DNA from: a virus
IMG/VR virus record: IMGVR_UViG_3300028196_000029
Location: 1 to 39,821 of that record
Reading direction: 5' to 3' (one strand)
DNA length: 39,821 nt
The first letter of the stretch is position 1; each line of letters opens with the position of its first letter. Made by a program: the position numbers and the translations under genes. The notes below the pieces were generated by a model that was not told the origin of the DNA, did not search any database, and saw nothing but the letters and a program-made list of their open reading frames with translations. Positions 15,400 through 23,443 of this stretch are shown here, one piece after another.

Positions 15400-16260
15400 T
15401 TATACTAAAGCAAAAGTTGCTACAGCTTTATCTTTAAAGCCGTCCATTTCTGCAACTACAGCATCAATCATGCCTTTCAGCAATAAATCTTGCTGAAAAC
15501 ATTCAGCTTTAGCGTTATTTACAAGAACTACTGAGTCATTACGTGCAGCGTTAACAGCATATTGTCTGTCTGCAATTTCTTGAGTAATTGCAGCTGCATT
15601 TGCTTGTTCAGCAGCAGTAGCTCTTGTTTCTTCAGATGCTAGGCTAGCTTCTATTTCTGTTTTATTAGAAGCAACTGTGCTAGTTAAGCTTGCAACAGAG
15701 CTTTCAATTTCTGTTTTGTTACTTGCAACTGTGCTAGTTAACGCAGTAACAGCAGATTGTCTGTCAGCTATTTCTTGTGCTAAAGCAGCATTATTGCTTA
15801 AAACGTAAGCAGCAAAAGCATTGTCATTTTCTGTATCAATAGAATTTATCAGACTAACAATCTCGGCAAAACTATCTTTGTCAGCAGCAGAAGCACTTAA
15901 AATTGCATCTACACGTGCCTTTTCAGCATTTACAGCAATCGTTAATGCTGATTCTGAATTTGATAATTCACTTCTGATTGTGGCAGCAAAGCTAGGGTCA
16001 TTGTCAATTGCAGCTGCAATGTCAGACATTGAGCTAAAACCAGCGGGCAAGTTTAATGTTATGCCATTTAATCCAGTTGTGATTGCGTTATTAAGTGTGC
16101 TGACTTCACTGTTTATACGTGTATGTAAGCTAGATGCAGTCTCTTGATCTTTACCGTCAATATAAACTTTCTGTGCATCGTAAATAGTTTGTTGATTAGT
16201 GCTTAAATTAGCTAATAAAACAGCCAAAGCGTCTAAATCTGCTTGTGTAATCTGGGACAT
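15400..16260 (-). CDS. Coiled-coil fibre-like structural protein
   Basis: A 286-aa, Ala/Ser/Asn-rich helical protein with internal repeats: LTSTVASNKTEIE at about 174-186 and 192-204, and QEIADRQ at 162 and 227. The segment SAADKDSFAEIVSLINS (about 124-140) is like a repeated module I associate with virion structural and fibre proteins of marine myoviruses. Likely a trimeric coiled-coil virion fibre. AGGAG precedes the ATG inside a hairpin (16269-16290). Placing a structural gene between integrase and accessory genes is unusual; a role exposed on the lysogen is an alternative. Confidence 0.7.
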   Translation of the reverse strand: MSQITQADLDALAVLLANLSTNQQTIYDAQKVYIDGKDQETASSLHTRINSEVSTLNNAITTGLNGITLNLPAGFSSMSDIAAAIDNDPSFAATIRSELSNSESALTIAVNAEKARVDAILSASAADKDSFAEIVSLINSIDTENDNAFAAYVLSNNAALAQEIADRQSAVTALTSTVASNKTEIESSVASLTSTVASNKTEIEASLASEETRATAAEQANAAAITQEIADRQYAVNAARNDSVVLVNNAKAECFQQDLLLKGMIDAVVAEMDGFKDKAVATFALV

Positions 16261-16268
16261 ATTAATCT

Positions 16269-16342
16269 CCTAAATGTTAAAAAATTTAGGAATATTATGC
16301 TCTTGTTTAACTGCTAGTTAAACCCTTTTATTTAAAGGGTTT
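16269..16342 (-). promoter_or_regulatory. Stacked leader hairpins before the coiled-coil fibre gene
   Basis: Three inverted repeats precede the gene at 16260. A perfect 9-bp stem (16320-16328 / 16334-16342) and a perfect 8-bp stem (16305-16312 / 16316-16323) share bases 16320-16323, so only one can form fully. A 7-bp stem (16269-16275 / 16284-16290) includes part of the AGGAG Shine-Dalgarno. Regulation of translation is inferred, not shown. Confidence 0.5.
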
Positions 16343-16410
16343 ATGCAAATATATAATAGTTATTTGTTGTCTTGCATTTAATGTAATTATTACACTTTTA
16401 CAGATATTAT

Positions 16411-16662
16411 TTACTTGAAAATTTCTTCAACTTTCTCTTGAAACAATGTTTTAGTTATAGCTTTCTTTTTAGCAGTTGCTAATCCCAAACACAATAGATC
16501 CATCACAATTGGCTTTTGCTTTAGCCAGTTGCGCAGCGTTTGCTCATTAACTTGATTACCAAGTTCTAGCACAAATTGTTTGATTAATATACCTTGCTGC
16601 CCATATATTTCTTGCAAATATACGTTGCTCTTTAAAAATTGGCTAAGAGTTTTCTCATTCAT
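16411..16662 (-). CDS. Putative small regulator, 83 aa
   Basis: Not firmly recognised. The start at the ATG 16662 (MNEKTLSQFLKSN) is preferred; an upstream ATG reads through the CAA-type leader as MTDTTTTK. The helical pattern (LSQFLKSNVYLQEIYGQQ, then EQTLRNWLKQKPIVMDLL) fits a small helical DNA-binding domain, and the gene is divergent from the 16842 operon, the usual place for a phage repressor or Cro-like protein. No specific HTH family can be claimed. Confidence 0.6.
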   Translation of the reverse strand: MNEKTLSQFLKSNVYLQEIYGQQGILIKQFVLELGNQVNEQTLRNWLKQKPIVMDLLCLGLATAKKKAITKTLFQEKVEEIFK

Positions 16663-16747
16663 TTTTGTTGTTGTTGTGTCTGTCAAATTTACTTATATAT
16701 TACTATAAATACAGCTTTAAACAAATATTTAGCATTTATTTAAATTC

Positions 16748-16790
16748 ATTTAAAAATATATATTTACAATCTAAATTTATTTGCTATAGT
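16748..16790 (+). promoter_or_regulatory. Promoter with 23-bp box, copy 3 (plus strand)
   Basis: Box at 16748-16770, -35 TTTACA (16763-16768), 16-base spacer, extended -10 TGCTATAGT (hexamer 16785-16790). It drives the accessory operon from 16842. This is the only copy on the plus strand and the only one not directly behind a stop codon. Confidence 0.8.
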
Positions 16791-16795
16791 AGACG

Positions 16796-16841
16796 GCATA
16801 GAGGTAAAAGACCTTTTATAAATTAAACTAGGGAATAGATT
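16796..16841 (+). repeat. Duplicated leader, copy 1
   Basis: This 5' leader recurs at 17138-17182 with a few changes. Both copies contain GCATAGA, a mini-hairpin AGGT/ACCT with a 5-base loop (AAAAG here, AAACG in copy 2), CCTTTT, TAAATTAA and a purine-rich Shine-Dalgarno (AGGGAATAGAT here). Each copy lies directly before a gene, suggesting duplication of a leader that drives translation or is a protein-binding target. Confidence 0.7.
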
Positions 16842-17135
16842 ATGAAATTATACAGAATTGATAACGAGTTATACTTTGCTAAAAACAAAAAACATTTAGA
16901 GAATTGGGTATCCAAAGTTGGCGGTCATAAAATTGTTATGAATTGCACAACAACAGAGGTTTTAAAAATGATTCAAGCAGGTGATTCTGAGGATTACCAG
17001 TTAGTTGTTGAGGGTCATTTTTCAAATGCTGGTGTAAATGACAAGATACTAGATTTATTCGAACCAGATAAGGATAATATTAACGAAGTAGAGGCTATTA
17101 ATTATATTTGTCCCATTGAACATCAATATATATAA
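16842..17135 (+). CDS. Hypothetical protein, 97 aa, accessory operon
   Basis: Not recognised. Starts MKLYRIDNELYFAKNKKHLE, a small alpha/beta protein with an acidic C-terminal half. It follows the 16748 promoter and the first copy of the duplicated leader. No signal peptide or membrane segment. Confidence 0.75.
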   Translation: MKLYRIDNELYFAKNKKHLENWVSKVGGHKIVMNCTTTEVLKMIQAGDSEDYQLVVEGHFSNAGVNDKILDLFEPDKDNINEVEAINYICPIEHQYI

Positions 17136-17137
17136 CA

Positions 17138-17182
17138 GCATAGAGAGGTAAACGACCTTTTGTAAATTAACAGAGGAAATAG
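17138..17182 (+). repeat. Duplicated leader, copy 2
   Basis: Near-repeat of 16796-16841, beginning three bases after the stop of the 97-aa gene and ending at the ATG of the 105-aa gene, with Shine-Dalgarno AGAGGAAATAG. No promoter box accompanies this copy, so it probably acts at the RNA level. Confidence 0.7.
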
Positions 17183-17500
17183 ATGAGTAATATAAGAAAC
17201 GAAATAAACGCTAAAATTGAGAGAATAGTTGAGGATTTAATGGACAATCATCAATTAGCACACCTGCACAGTCTTTACGAAAAAGAAGATATAATTAAAT
17301 TTTGTCGTAATTATAACAGATATGAAAATCATGATTCTTTTATTGAGGGCATAATGCGGAAATGTAAGTCTAAAGTCCGTGCAGGTTTTGAGGAATTTAC
17401 CGATGGCAAATTTGTTACTGTTCAATATGATTGGCATGAAGAAGATTATGAATGGCTGCTCAGAGAGCTAGAGGGGCTAGCGGGCTTTATTGCAAATTGA
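17183..17500 (+). CDS. Hypothetical protein, 105 aa, accessory operon
   Basis: Not recognised. A helical, charged protein (INAKIERIVEDLMDNHQLAH) with a Trp/Glu-rich C-terminal part (YDWHEEDYEWLLRELEGL). It follows the second leader copy. No membrane segment or catalytic motif. Confidence 0.75.
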   Translation: MSNIRNEINAKIERIVEDLMDNHQLAHLHSLYEKEDIIKFCRNYNRYENHDSFIEGIMRKCKSKVRAGFEEFTDGKFVTVQYDWHEEDYEWLLRELEGLAGFIAN

Positions 17501-17531
17501 AAATTAAAAGGAGGATATACAACCTGCAACT

Positions 17532-17726
17532 TTGCGTAAGTTATTAGATTTGTTGTTAGGTGATAAAGCAGGGGAGATATGGCATCAATTTTTAGAGCAA
17601 ATGCAAGAAGATTGTGCAGTGGAAGATTTCGAGGCAAAGCATAAAAAAAGATTAAGAATATTATACACAATTTTTATAGCTTCAGTTGCATTAACAATCG
17701 TTAATACTGTAGTATTTTTTACATAG
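17532..17726 (+). CDS. Tail-anchored small membrane protein, about 64 aa
   Basis: The protein has a charged helical N-terminal part (LLGDKAGEIWHQFLEQMQED) and a single C-terminal membrane segment (ILYTIFIASVALTIVNTVV). The start is uncertain: a strong AGGAGG lies at 17509-17514, but the only canonical start in frame is TTG at 17532, 17 bases further; an in-frame ATA at 17517 lies only two bases after it. It precedes the lipoprotein gene, so an envelope role is plausible. Confidence 0.6.
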   Translation: MRKLLDLLLGDKAGEIWHQFLEQMQEDCAVEDFEAKHKKRLRILYTIFIASVALTIVNTVVFFT

Positions 17727-17747
17727 AAAATTTAAAAGGTAACAAGC

Positions 17748-19061
17748 ATGAAAAAAATAATAATAGCAATATCATTAGTAGCATTAGTAGGCTGTAAAAG
17801 TGGCGGTAGTGGCAATAATAACGCTAAATATCTATCAGCAAATACTATCAATGCTGAAAAATTAGCTCTTACAACATCTACTAGCTTTAAATCATTATCT
17901 ACAGGGTCTAGCAATGAAACTAACGATAGGCTGGTAAAAATAGACGCACAAGGCATAGCTTCAGCGGTATTTAATCAAGAGGTATCTGTTAATGCTGTAG
18001 ATGCAGGTAAACAAGTAGATGATTTTATCATCATTGCTGGTGATTTTAAAAACAAGTTGCAACCAGCACAAGAAACCACAGTAAGATTACGCACATTTAG
18101 CACATCATCTGGCGTAAGCAATAATGCTAATATAGATGTTAACGAGTGTACCGCTATTGCTGTGCCTAAAAATTCTGATACTAATAATCCTGTATGTTTA
18201 GCTAACGGTGCAGCGGTAACTGCTCTAGCTACTTATGAAAATGCTGGTTTAACTTATTATGCATTTTTTGAAATGGATAATAACGGCATAAGTAATTTAA
18301 AAGTTTGGGATGGTGCAGATGAGATTGTGAATGTTTATACCATACAAAAAATTTATAATGGCAATACACCAATCATGGATTTTACACAATTAACAGTAGC
18401 AAGTAATAATATTGCTTTACAATTTACAGAGGGCTGTTGTGATAAAAAAGTTGTTGTTGGCAATAAGAATGACGGTTTTAATGTTCTAGATGCTACCCGT
18501 GGTGCGTTGTTTAGTGGCACTCAAGCTATAATATTTAATAGTAGCGATGATTATAAGCTATATAATGTAGCAACTAATGCTTTATCTAGCATTACAGTAG
18601 ATGTTAGCTGTAATAGTTTTGACACTTTCTATCAAAGAAATTTTTATTTGTCAGATATAGCAGTAAGTACATATGGTGCAATCTATTATTTAGCATCTCA
18701 ATCTAACAATGATGCACTGTGCAAATTTACTAATAATGCGATTACTAAAGTTACAGAGTATACATACAATAAGTTATTAGCAGTTGGCGATATTGCATAT
18801 GTCTTAGGCAAAGATACAGAAAATAACAATTTTTTGCATAAAATAAATTTAATCGCTGATGAGTATATAGACAACAATGTACTAGAGGATTTAGCTTTTG
18901 CGAGCATTAGCAACATGGCATTAACAAGCGACAATTTAATAAATATTTCTGGCACAAACTCTAGCGGACAGTTGCAGACTAGTACATTTAACGCTGAAAC
19001 TTTGCAAATAACTAGCTCGGTTACAGATACAAAAATTATTTCACCTGTGGCAATTAACTAA
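17748..19061 (+). CDS. Phage-encoded lipoprotein, 437 aa, beta-propeller-like
   Basis: A lipoprotein signal peptide (MKKIIIAISLVALVGC) ends in the lipobox LVGC with Cys16 as the lipidation site; the following KSGGSG has no Asp at +2, favouring outer-membrane sorting. The mature 420 residues are Asn/Ser/Thr-rich short beta strands with recurring turns (GDIAYVLGKD, AIYYLASQSN), suggesting a propeller or beta-repeat fold. It is the last gene of the plus-strand accessory operon and overlaps the stop of the tail fibre gene on the other strand. Large for phage exclusion lipoproteins; surface change of the lysogen is inferred. Confidence 0.85.
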   Translation: MKKIIIAISLVALVGCKSGGSGNNNAKYLSANTINAEKLALTTSTSFKSLSTGSSNETNDRLVKIDAQGIASAVFNQEVSVNAVDAGKQVDDFIIIAGDFKNKLQPAQETTVRLRTFSTSSGVSNNANIDVNECTAIAVPKNSDTNNPVCLANGAAVTALATYENAGLTYYAFFEMDNNGISNLKVWDGADEIVNVYTIQKIYNGNTPIMDFTQLTVASNNIALQFTEGCCDKKVVVGNKNDGFNVLDATRGALFSGTQAIIFNSSDDYKLYNVATNALSSITVDVSCNSFDTFYQRNFYLSDIAVSTYGAIYYLASQSNNDALCKFTNNAITKVTEYTYNKLLAVGDIAYVLGKDTENNNFLHKINLIADEYIDNNVLEDLAFASISNMALTSDNLINISGTNSSGQLQTSTFNAETLQITSSVTDTKIISPVAIN

Positions 19062-21412
19062 GCTATCCTCGTAATTAATGCATGTACATAATATGGTGGA
19101 CGGTTTTCATGCGATTGTCCGCTTCCTGTGTTCTGAATTGAACCATTAATGTTATGTGAGTGAGCATTCACCGAGCTTGTAGTCATTGACGCAGTTGCAT
19201 TTCCTCCACTATCTGCAACTTTGTTATTTTGTCCATTGCCAGTTCTTCCATACGTAGTAAAAGTGTGATTATGTGCTCCTGCACTTTGAATGCTAAAAGT
19301 GTCACTATGATTATGACTAGGCATTTGTGCAGTACTTAAAGCCACGCTATCAGCACCACCTGTAGCCCCTATGCCATCACCATATAAGCCACCACTAGTA
19401 TAGTTGCTGCCTTGTCCTACAATAAATTTATTACGTAAATCTTGGGTGTAATTACTACCATCTAAAATTGCATAATTAGGGTATACACTAGATATAAACT
19501 CACTTGAACCATAAAAAGCCTCACTTGATAAAAATTTACCATTTTGTCGCTCTTGATAAGTCATGTGCTTAACCGCTTCTAATTGTGCATCGCTAATTAA
19601 TAAATGACGTGTAGCGTTGTGTATAGTATATGTAGTTACATCATCTACAGTTGTAGCATTAAGTAATAACTCCCCTATTTTTCTATACCTCACAAATTTA
19701 GAGGGTAAGTTATAGCTTGATTGTCTTATAGCTAAATACTGGCTGTTAGAAACAAGGATAATATCTGCATAATTATCTTGTTTAGCACAAATTAAGACGT
19801 GAGCAGTTTGTACACCTGTAGTATTAAATGTGCCATGTAAACAACCGTTATTTTGCCCTATACCACCGCTGGTGAGGTTCTTATGCATAGTGGTAGGTAA
19901 CTTAATATCATTGCCTCCTCTATCTGCCATACAACGTCCTGCACGTACAAATAAACTAGTTGCATCAGTGGTATCATTTGTGCCAAAGAATAATCCTATT
20001 TGGTCATTCCTTATGCTTAAATCATCAATGCTAAATAATATCTCATCTAAGTTAGTTACTATTGCTGGCTTATCTACCTTGCCTACCTCTTGCCAATTAC
20101 TGCTAGCATCAGTGGCGTATGTAGCTATATAACGCCATGCTTCATAAGGGTGATAATCTCCCTTTAAATCCTTGCGTTGTCTAGGTGCTTCATCACTAAT
20201 GATGGGCGTTAAGTCATGCTTTAAATATAAGTAGTATTGGGTGTTAGCTGTTAGCGTTAATCCTGCCTCTAAATCTGCACTAATAGCATTTTCTGCATCT
20301 TCTAAAATTGACCACGTAAAACATGCTTGATAATTAAGTTGTACACTTGAACCGTAAATGCTTAATTTGGCATCTTGAGCTTTAAAAGTTTTAATAGTCT
20401 TATCATCAGCAATATAAGTAACCAAGCTATTATCTGCACTGTAAATATTGCCTAAGTCAAAGCTGTGGGTAGCTATACAGCCTGTTTCATCACAGACTAT
20501 TAAGCCTATGGGTAATCTATTTAGTGTAGTTTGCCATTCTACCCCATCCCAACGATTCCACTTGTTAGTTGTTAGACTATACCAATAATCACCAGCTTGT
20601 GGGCTTGTAGGCTGGTCTTTGCTGGTTGTAGGCTCGCTGTATGTGACATCTATTTGTTTAGTATCTGCATCTATAAATACTACACCTAGTGAGAGTAGCT
20701 CCAAACTGTCACCATTTGTGATAGGTTGGCGTTTAATAGGATTGCCGCTTTCATCTATAAACGCTCCACGCATACCAGCACCAATGGTCTCTTGAGTGTC
20801 TGACTCGTAAGAGTGATACCCATAGATTATCTCCCCTGTTGTAGCATGTTTAAAAGCTACATATTGATTGCGTACACCATCAACCTTGCCGCCTGTATTG
20901 TTAATTTTAAAGCCGTCAAGCTCGCCTACTAGTTTACTCCTTACATCGCCTGTTAACTGGTCATTATCTACCTGTGCCGTTCTTTCACCAGCACCTATAG
21001 TCGTTATATTAGCAACGTCAATATCTGCGGTTATATCTGCGCCTACTCCATTTGCTCTAAAGCTAAAGTTTTTAGCTGTAGCTAACAACGTAAAGCCGTC
21101 TGTTCCTGCTGCTCTTAAAAAATCTGGTTTATTTGAATTGCCTGTAGTTCTGGCAGAAGTAATTGCAGTGGCAGATGAGCCAAAGGCTGTACTATCAAGA
21201 GTTGCACCACCTACGTTAATCGTCTTTACATGTAGTTGGTTGAATGGGTAATTATTTGTACCTAGATTACCTGCATTTGATTCTGGCTGTCCGCTGTTGT
21301 TGCGTGGGACAATATCGCCTACTAATGCTGTTTTATATTGATTTACATGCTCAGAAGAAGCTCGTGCGTGTCCATTGCTTTGTCCAACGTCAATTAATGT
21401 GTTGCTCGTCAT
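19058..21412 (-). CDS. Tail fibre with collar-type C-terminal domain
   Basis: A 784-aa protein at the end of the tail operon. The C-terminal ~130 residues match the phage tail-collar/receptor-binding pattern: QDLRNKFIVGQGSN, GGADSVALSTAQMPSHNHSD, several HNH/HSH metal-site motifs and the end ENRPPYYVHALITRIA. The N-terminus (MTSNTLIDVGQSNG) and middle contain short beta repeats with NYPFNQLHVKTINVGGATLD, as in fibre shafts. Probable function is receptor binding at the tail tip. The first ATG follows the preceding stop by one base. Its stop overlaps the convergent lipoprotein stop. Confidence 0.88.
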   Translation of the reverse strand: MTSNTLIDVGQSNGHARASSEHVNQYKTALVGDIVPRNNSGQPESNAGNLGTNNYPFNQLHVKTINVGGATLDSTAFGSSATAITSARTTGNSNKPDFLRAAGTDGFTLLATAKNFSFRANGVGADITADIDVANITTIGAGERTAQVDNDQLTGDVRSKLVGELDGFKINNTGGKVDGVRNQYVAFKHATTGEIIYGYHSYESDTQETIGAGMRGAFIDESGNPIKRQPITNGDSLELLSLGVVFIDADTKQIDVTYSEPTTSKDQPTSPQAGDYWYSLTTNKWNRWDGVEWQTTLNRLPIGLIVCDETGCIATHSFDLGNIYSADNSLVTYIADDKTIKTFKAQDAKLSIYGSSVQLNYQACFTWSILEDAENAISADLEAGLTLTANTQYYLYLKHDLTPIISDEAPRQRKDLKGDYHPYEAWRYIATYATDASSNWQEVGKVDKPAIVTNLDEILFSIDDLSIRNDQIGLFFGTNDTTDATSLFVRAGRCMADRGGNDIKLPTTMHKNLTSGGIGQNNGCLHGTFNTTGVQTAHVLICAKQDNYADIILVSNSQYLAIRQSSYNLPSKFVRYRKIGELLLNATTVDDVTTYTIHNATRHLLISDAQLEAVKHMTYQERQNGKFLSSEAFYGSSEFISSVYPNYAILDGSNYTQDLRNKFIVGQGSNYTSGGLYGDGIGATGGADSVALSTAQMPSHNHSDTFSIQSAGAHNHTFTTYGRTGNGQNNKVADSGGNATASMTTSSVNAHSHNINGSIQNTGSGQSHENRPPYYVHALITRIA

Positions 21413-21413
21413 T

Positions 21414-22577
21414 TTACGCTGCCCTCAGTGTTATTGTTGTTGTACCTGTTTTGCATTGCTCTTGAATTTTTATTACTTTGTATGTAGTGCTTGCATTGCT
21501 AGTAAAAATGCCTGTCAAATGTGGGTAATAAGCATTGTTATCCCATTCTTTGCCATCATCCCATAGCCAGACTGTGGCATCTCTCGGATATTGTGCTTGC
21601 TCCCATAGTTCCAATGTACATTCTTGCAATTCAGTTAAGCGTGGTATCAATTTGCTACTGTCCAAGACTAGGTCTACCTCATGCTTGGGCTGTGCAAAGT
21701 TAGCTAATAAATTTTGTGCAACTGCTTCTAGAACGTAGGTATCGGTAATGCTTTTAATTTCAATATCTAATTTTTGTAAATCGTAATCTGTAATGCTGTC
21801 AGCATCATTAATAAACATTTCTTGATTGTCGCCATGCTTAATAGCTATCTGGTTGAAAGTACGTTGCAAGCCGTCTTTATACTGCTTCATCTGTAAGATG
21901 TTATCTCTATCAGGAGTATTGCCATAAAAGGCTTTAGTTGTGCCTCTCGGCTCTCTAGTGCTAACCATTACATTGTTGTCATTGTCTACGCTCAACACGC
22001 TGTTGCTAACTAACAATAATTCACGCATTGCTACGGTAAAACTTAAATTGTCAAAAGCTGCACCATTGTCTATATATGGATTATAGCCAAGGGTTACATT
22101 ATCAGCGGTGTAGTTAAAGTAGTTTACTAATGCTGGACTAGATAAAAGTTTTTTAATTGCTTGCTCGCAAGTTTGCCCTGCAAGATAGCCAACTGGCACG
22201 GTTTGAAAGCCGAGGGCAGATTCATTACCTCTAACTTTAAATTGAATGCTAGTTGCAGTTTCTTTAGTATCTGAACTGTTGGTTTTAATATAGCCTGTGA
22301 ATGCTGTAACTGTTTGATTATCAGCTCTATAATCTATGCGTACCTTGCACCGATTGTAGCCTCTGGGAAAGATTGTACCAATGTAAGTAACATTCCTTAG
22401 CTTGACGACAGTTTTTTTAGATTTAAATAAGCCGACATGAAAGTCGTCACCCTCCAAATCTACTTCAATATTTGATAGGTCTTTCTCTTGAATATATTGA
22501 GATACATTCACCCACTCATCTAGCCACACGCCAGCTGCTACCAAAGGTTTAAAATACACGCTATATTCTGTCTGCAT
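21414..22577 (-). CDS. Tail tip/hub-like protein, 387 aa
   Basis: Located after the tape measure and distal tail genes, overlapping the latter by one base (TAATG). The beta-rich N-terminus (VAAGVWLDEWVNVSQYI, FKSKKTVVKLRNVTYIG) and a segment with KVRIDYRADNQTVTAFTGYI resemble tail hub and baseplate proteins of siphoviruses. Likely a central part of the tail tip that carries the fibre. Confidence 0.7.
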   Translation of the reverse strand: MQTEYSVYFKPLVAAGVWLDEWVNVSQYIQEKDLSNIEVDLEGDDFHVGLFKSKKTVVKLRNVTYIGTIFPRGYNRCKVRIDYRADNQTVTAFTGYIKTNSSDTKETATSIQFKVRGNESALGFQTVPVGYLAGQTCEQAIKKLLSSPALVNYFNYTADNVTLGYNPYIDNGAAFDNLSFTVAMRELLLVSNSVLSVDNDNNVMVSTREPRGTTKAFYGNTPDRDNILQMKQYKDGLQRTFNQIAIKHGDNQEMFINDADSITDYDLQKLDIEIKSITDTYVLEAVAQNLLANFAQPKHEVDLVLDSSKLIPRLTELQECTLELWEQAQYPRDATVWLWDDGKEWDNNAYYPHLTGIFTSNASTTYKVIKIQEQCKTGTTTITLRAA

Positions 22578-23443
22578 TAGTTATCCTCTGTTGTTTCAAG
22601 TAGAGAAAAACTAACGCTGCTAGATAAGCCTAAACAATCGCTAACGCTTTTAATCTTGGGGTATTTGGGGCATTGCATTAGATAAAAATCGCTTAATCTG
22701 CGAGGTGCATTGTTATGCCTTACAAAATGATTAGCTGCCCCTTGTCCACCACTAAACCACCACAAATATTTATCTCCTGCACCTATTTCTAACACAGTAT
22801 CCATATTGCGTTGTTCAACGTCAGCATCGGTGTCTAATGCACCTAAAAACTTCCACGATAATTTCATTTCTAAGCTAAGTTCTTTAGTTGTGAGATGATT
22901 TTTACCACTTAAATCTTCATGGTTTTTGCCGTGGTTTTTAAATTTAGGTGGGCTTTTAGTAGGGTATACATCAAAGCTATCAAGCTGTGTCGTAGCATTT
23001 ATATAGTTAATGTTGGCGTTGCTGGCTAAATCTGTGTAGGTAATAATCACATCTGACACATAGACATCGTCAAACTCATAATAACTTGTTAAGTCTGTGG
23101 CTGTTGCTCCTAAGTTTTGTGCTATTAGTGCTGTAACATAATCAGTTTCAGCAATAGCATTAGTAGCGGTGTTGCTATGAGTTAAGCTGTATACATTGCT
23201 AAAATCTTGAGTATTGCCCTCTGCATCGGTGTACTGGATGGTATAACCAGTGAGGTTATGTTTTGCAATGATTAAACGGTTAATAGTGCTGTTTATTGAT
23301 AAAGTGATGGTATCTGTAGTGCTACCATTCCAATCTACATTCTGCACGGCTTTTAGCATATGGTTAGCAGTGTCATTATTGGTAGTGGTGGTTATGCTAG
23401 CAATCTTGCTTAGATTAAAGACTTTTAGTTGTTTATTAATCAT
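22577..23443 (-). CDS. Distal tail protein candidate, 288 aa
   Basis: Follows the tape measure gene (overlap of eight bases). A beta-rich protein with STINRLIIAKHNLTGYTIQY in its N-terminal half, a pattern typical of carbohydrate-binding-type beta sandwiches in tail tip proteins, and a C-terminal half with MKLSWKFLGALDTDADVEQR. Position equals that of distal tail (Dit-like) proteins. Identification is mainly by synteny. Confidence 0.65.
   Translation of the reverse strand: MINKQLKVFNLSKIASITTTTNNDTANHMLKAVQNVDWNGSTTDTITLSINSTINRLIIAKHNLTGYTIQYTDAEGNTQDFSNVYSLTHSNTATNAIAETDYVTALIAQNLGATATDLTSYYEFDDVYVSDVIITYTDLASNANINYINATTQLDSFDVYPTKSPPKFKNHGKNHEDLSGKNHLTTKELSLEMKLSWKFLGALDTDADVEQRNMDTVLEIGAGDKYLWWFSGGQGAANHFVRHNNAPRRLSDFYLMQCPKYPKIKSVSDCLGLSSSVSFSLLETTEDN

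Noticed and set aside
20868-21251. Plus-strand frame of 127 aa within the tail fibre gene
   Set aside because: Pro/Ala/Ser-rich antisense shadow of the fibre coding sequence without start signals.
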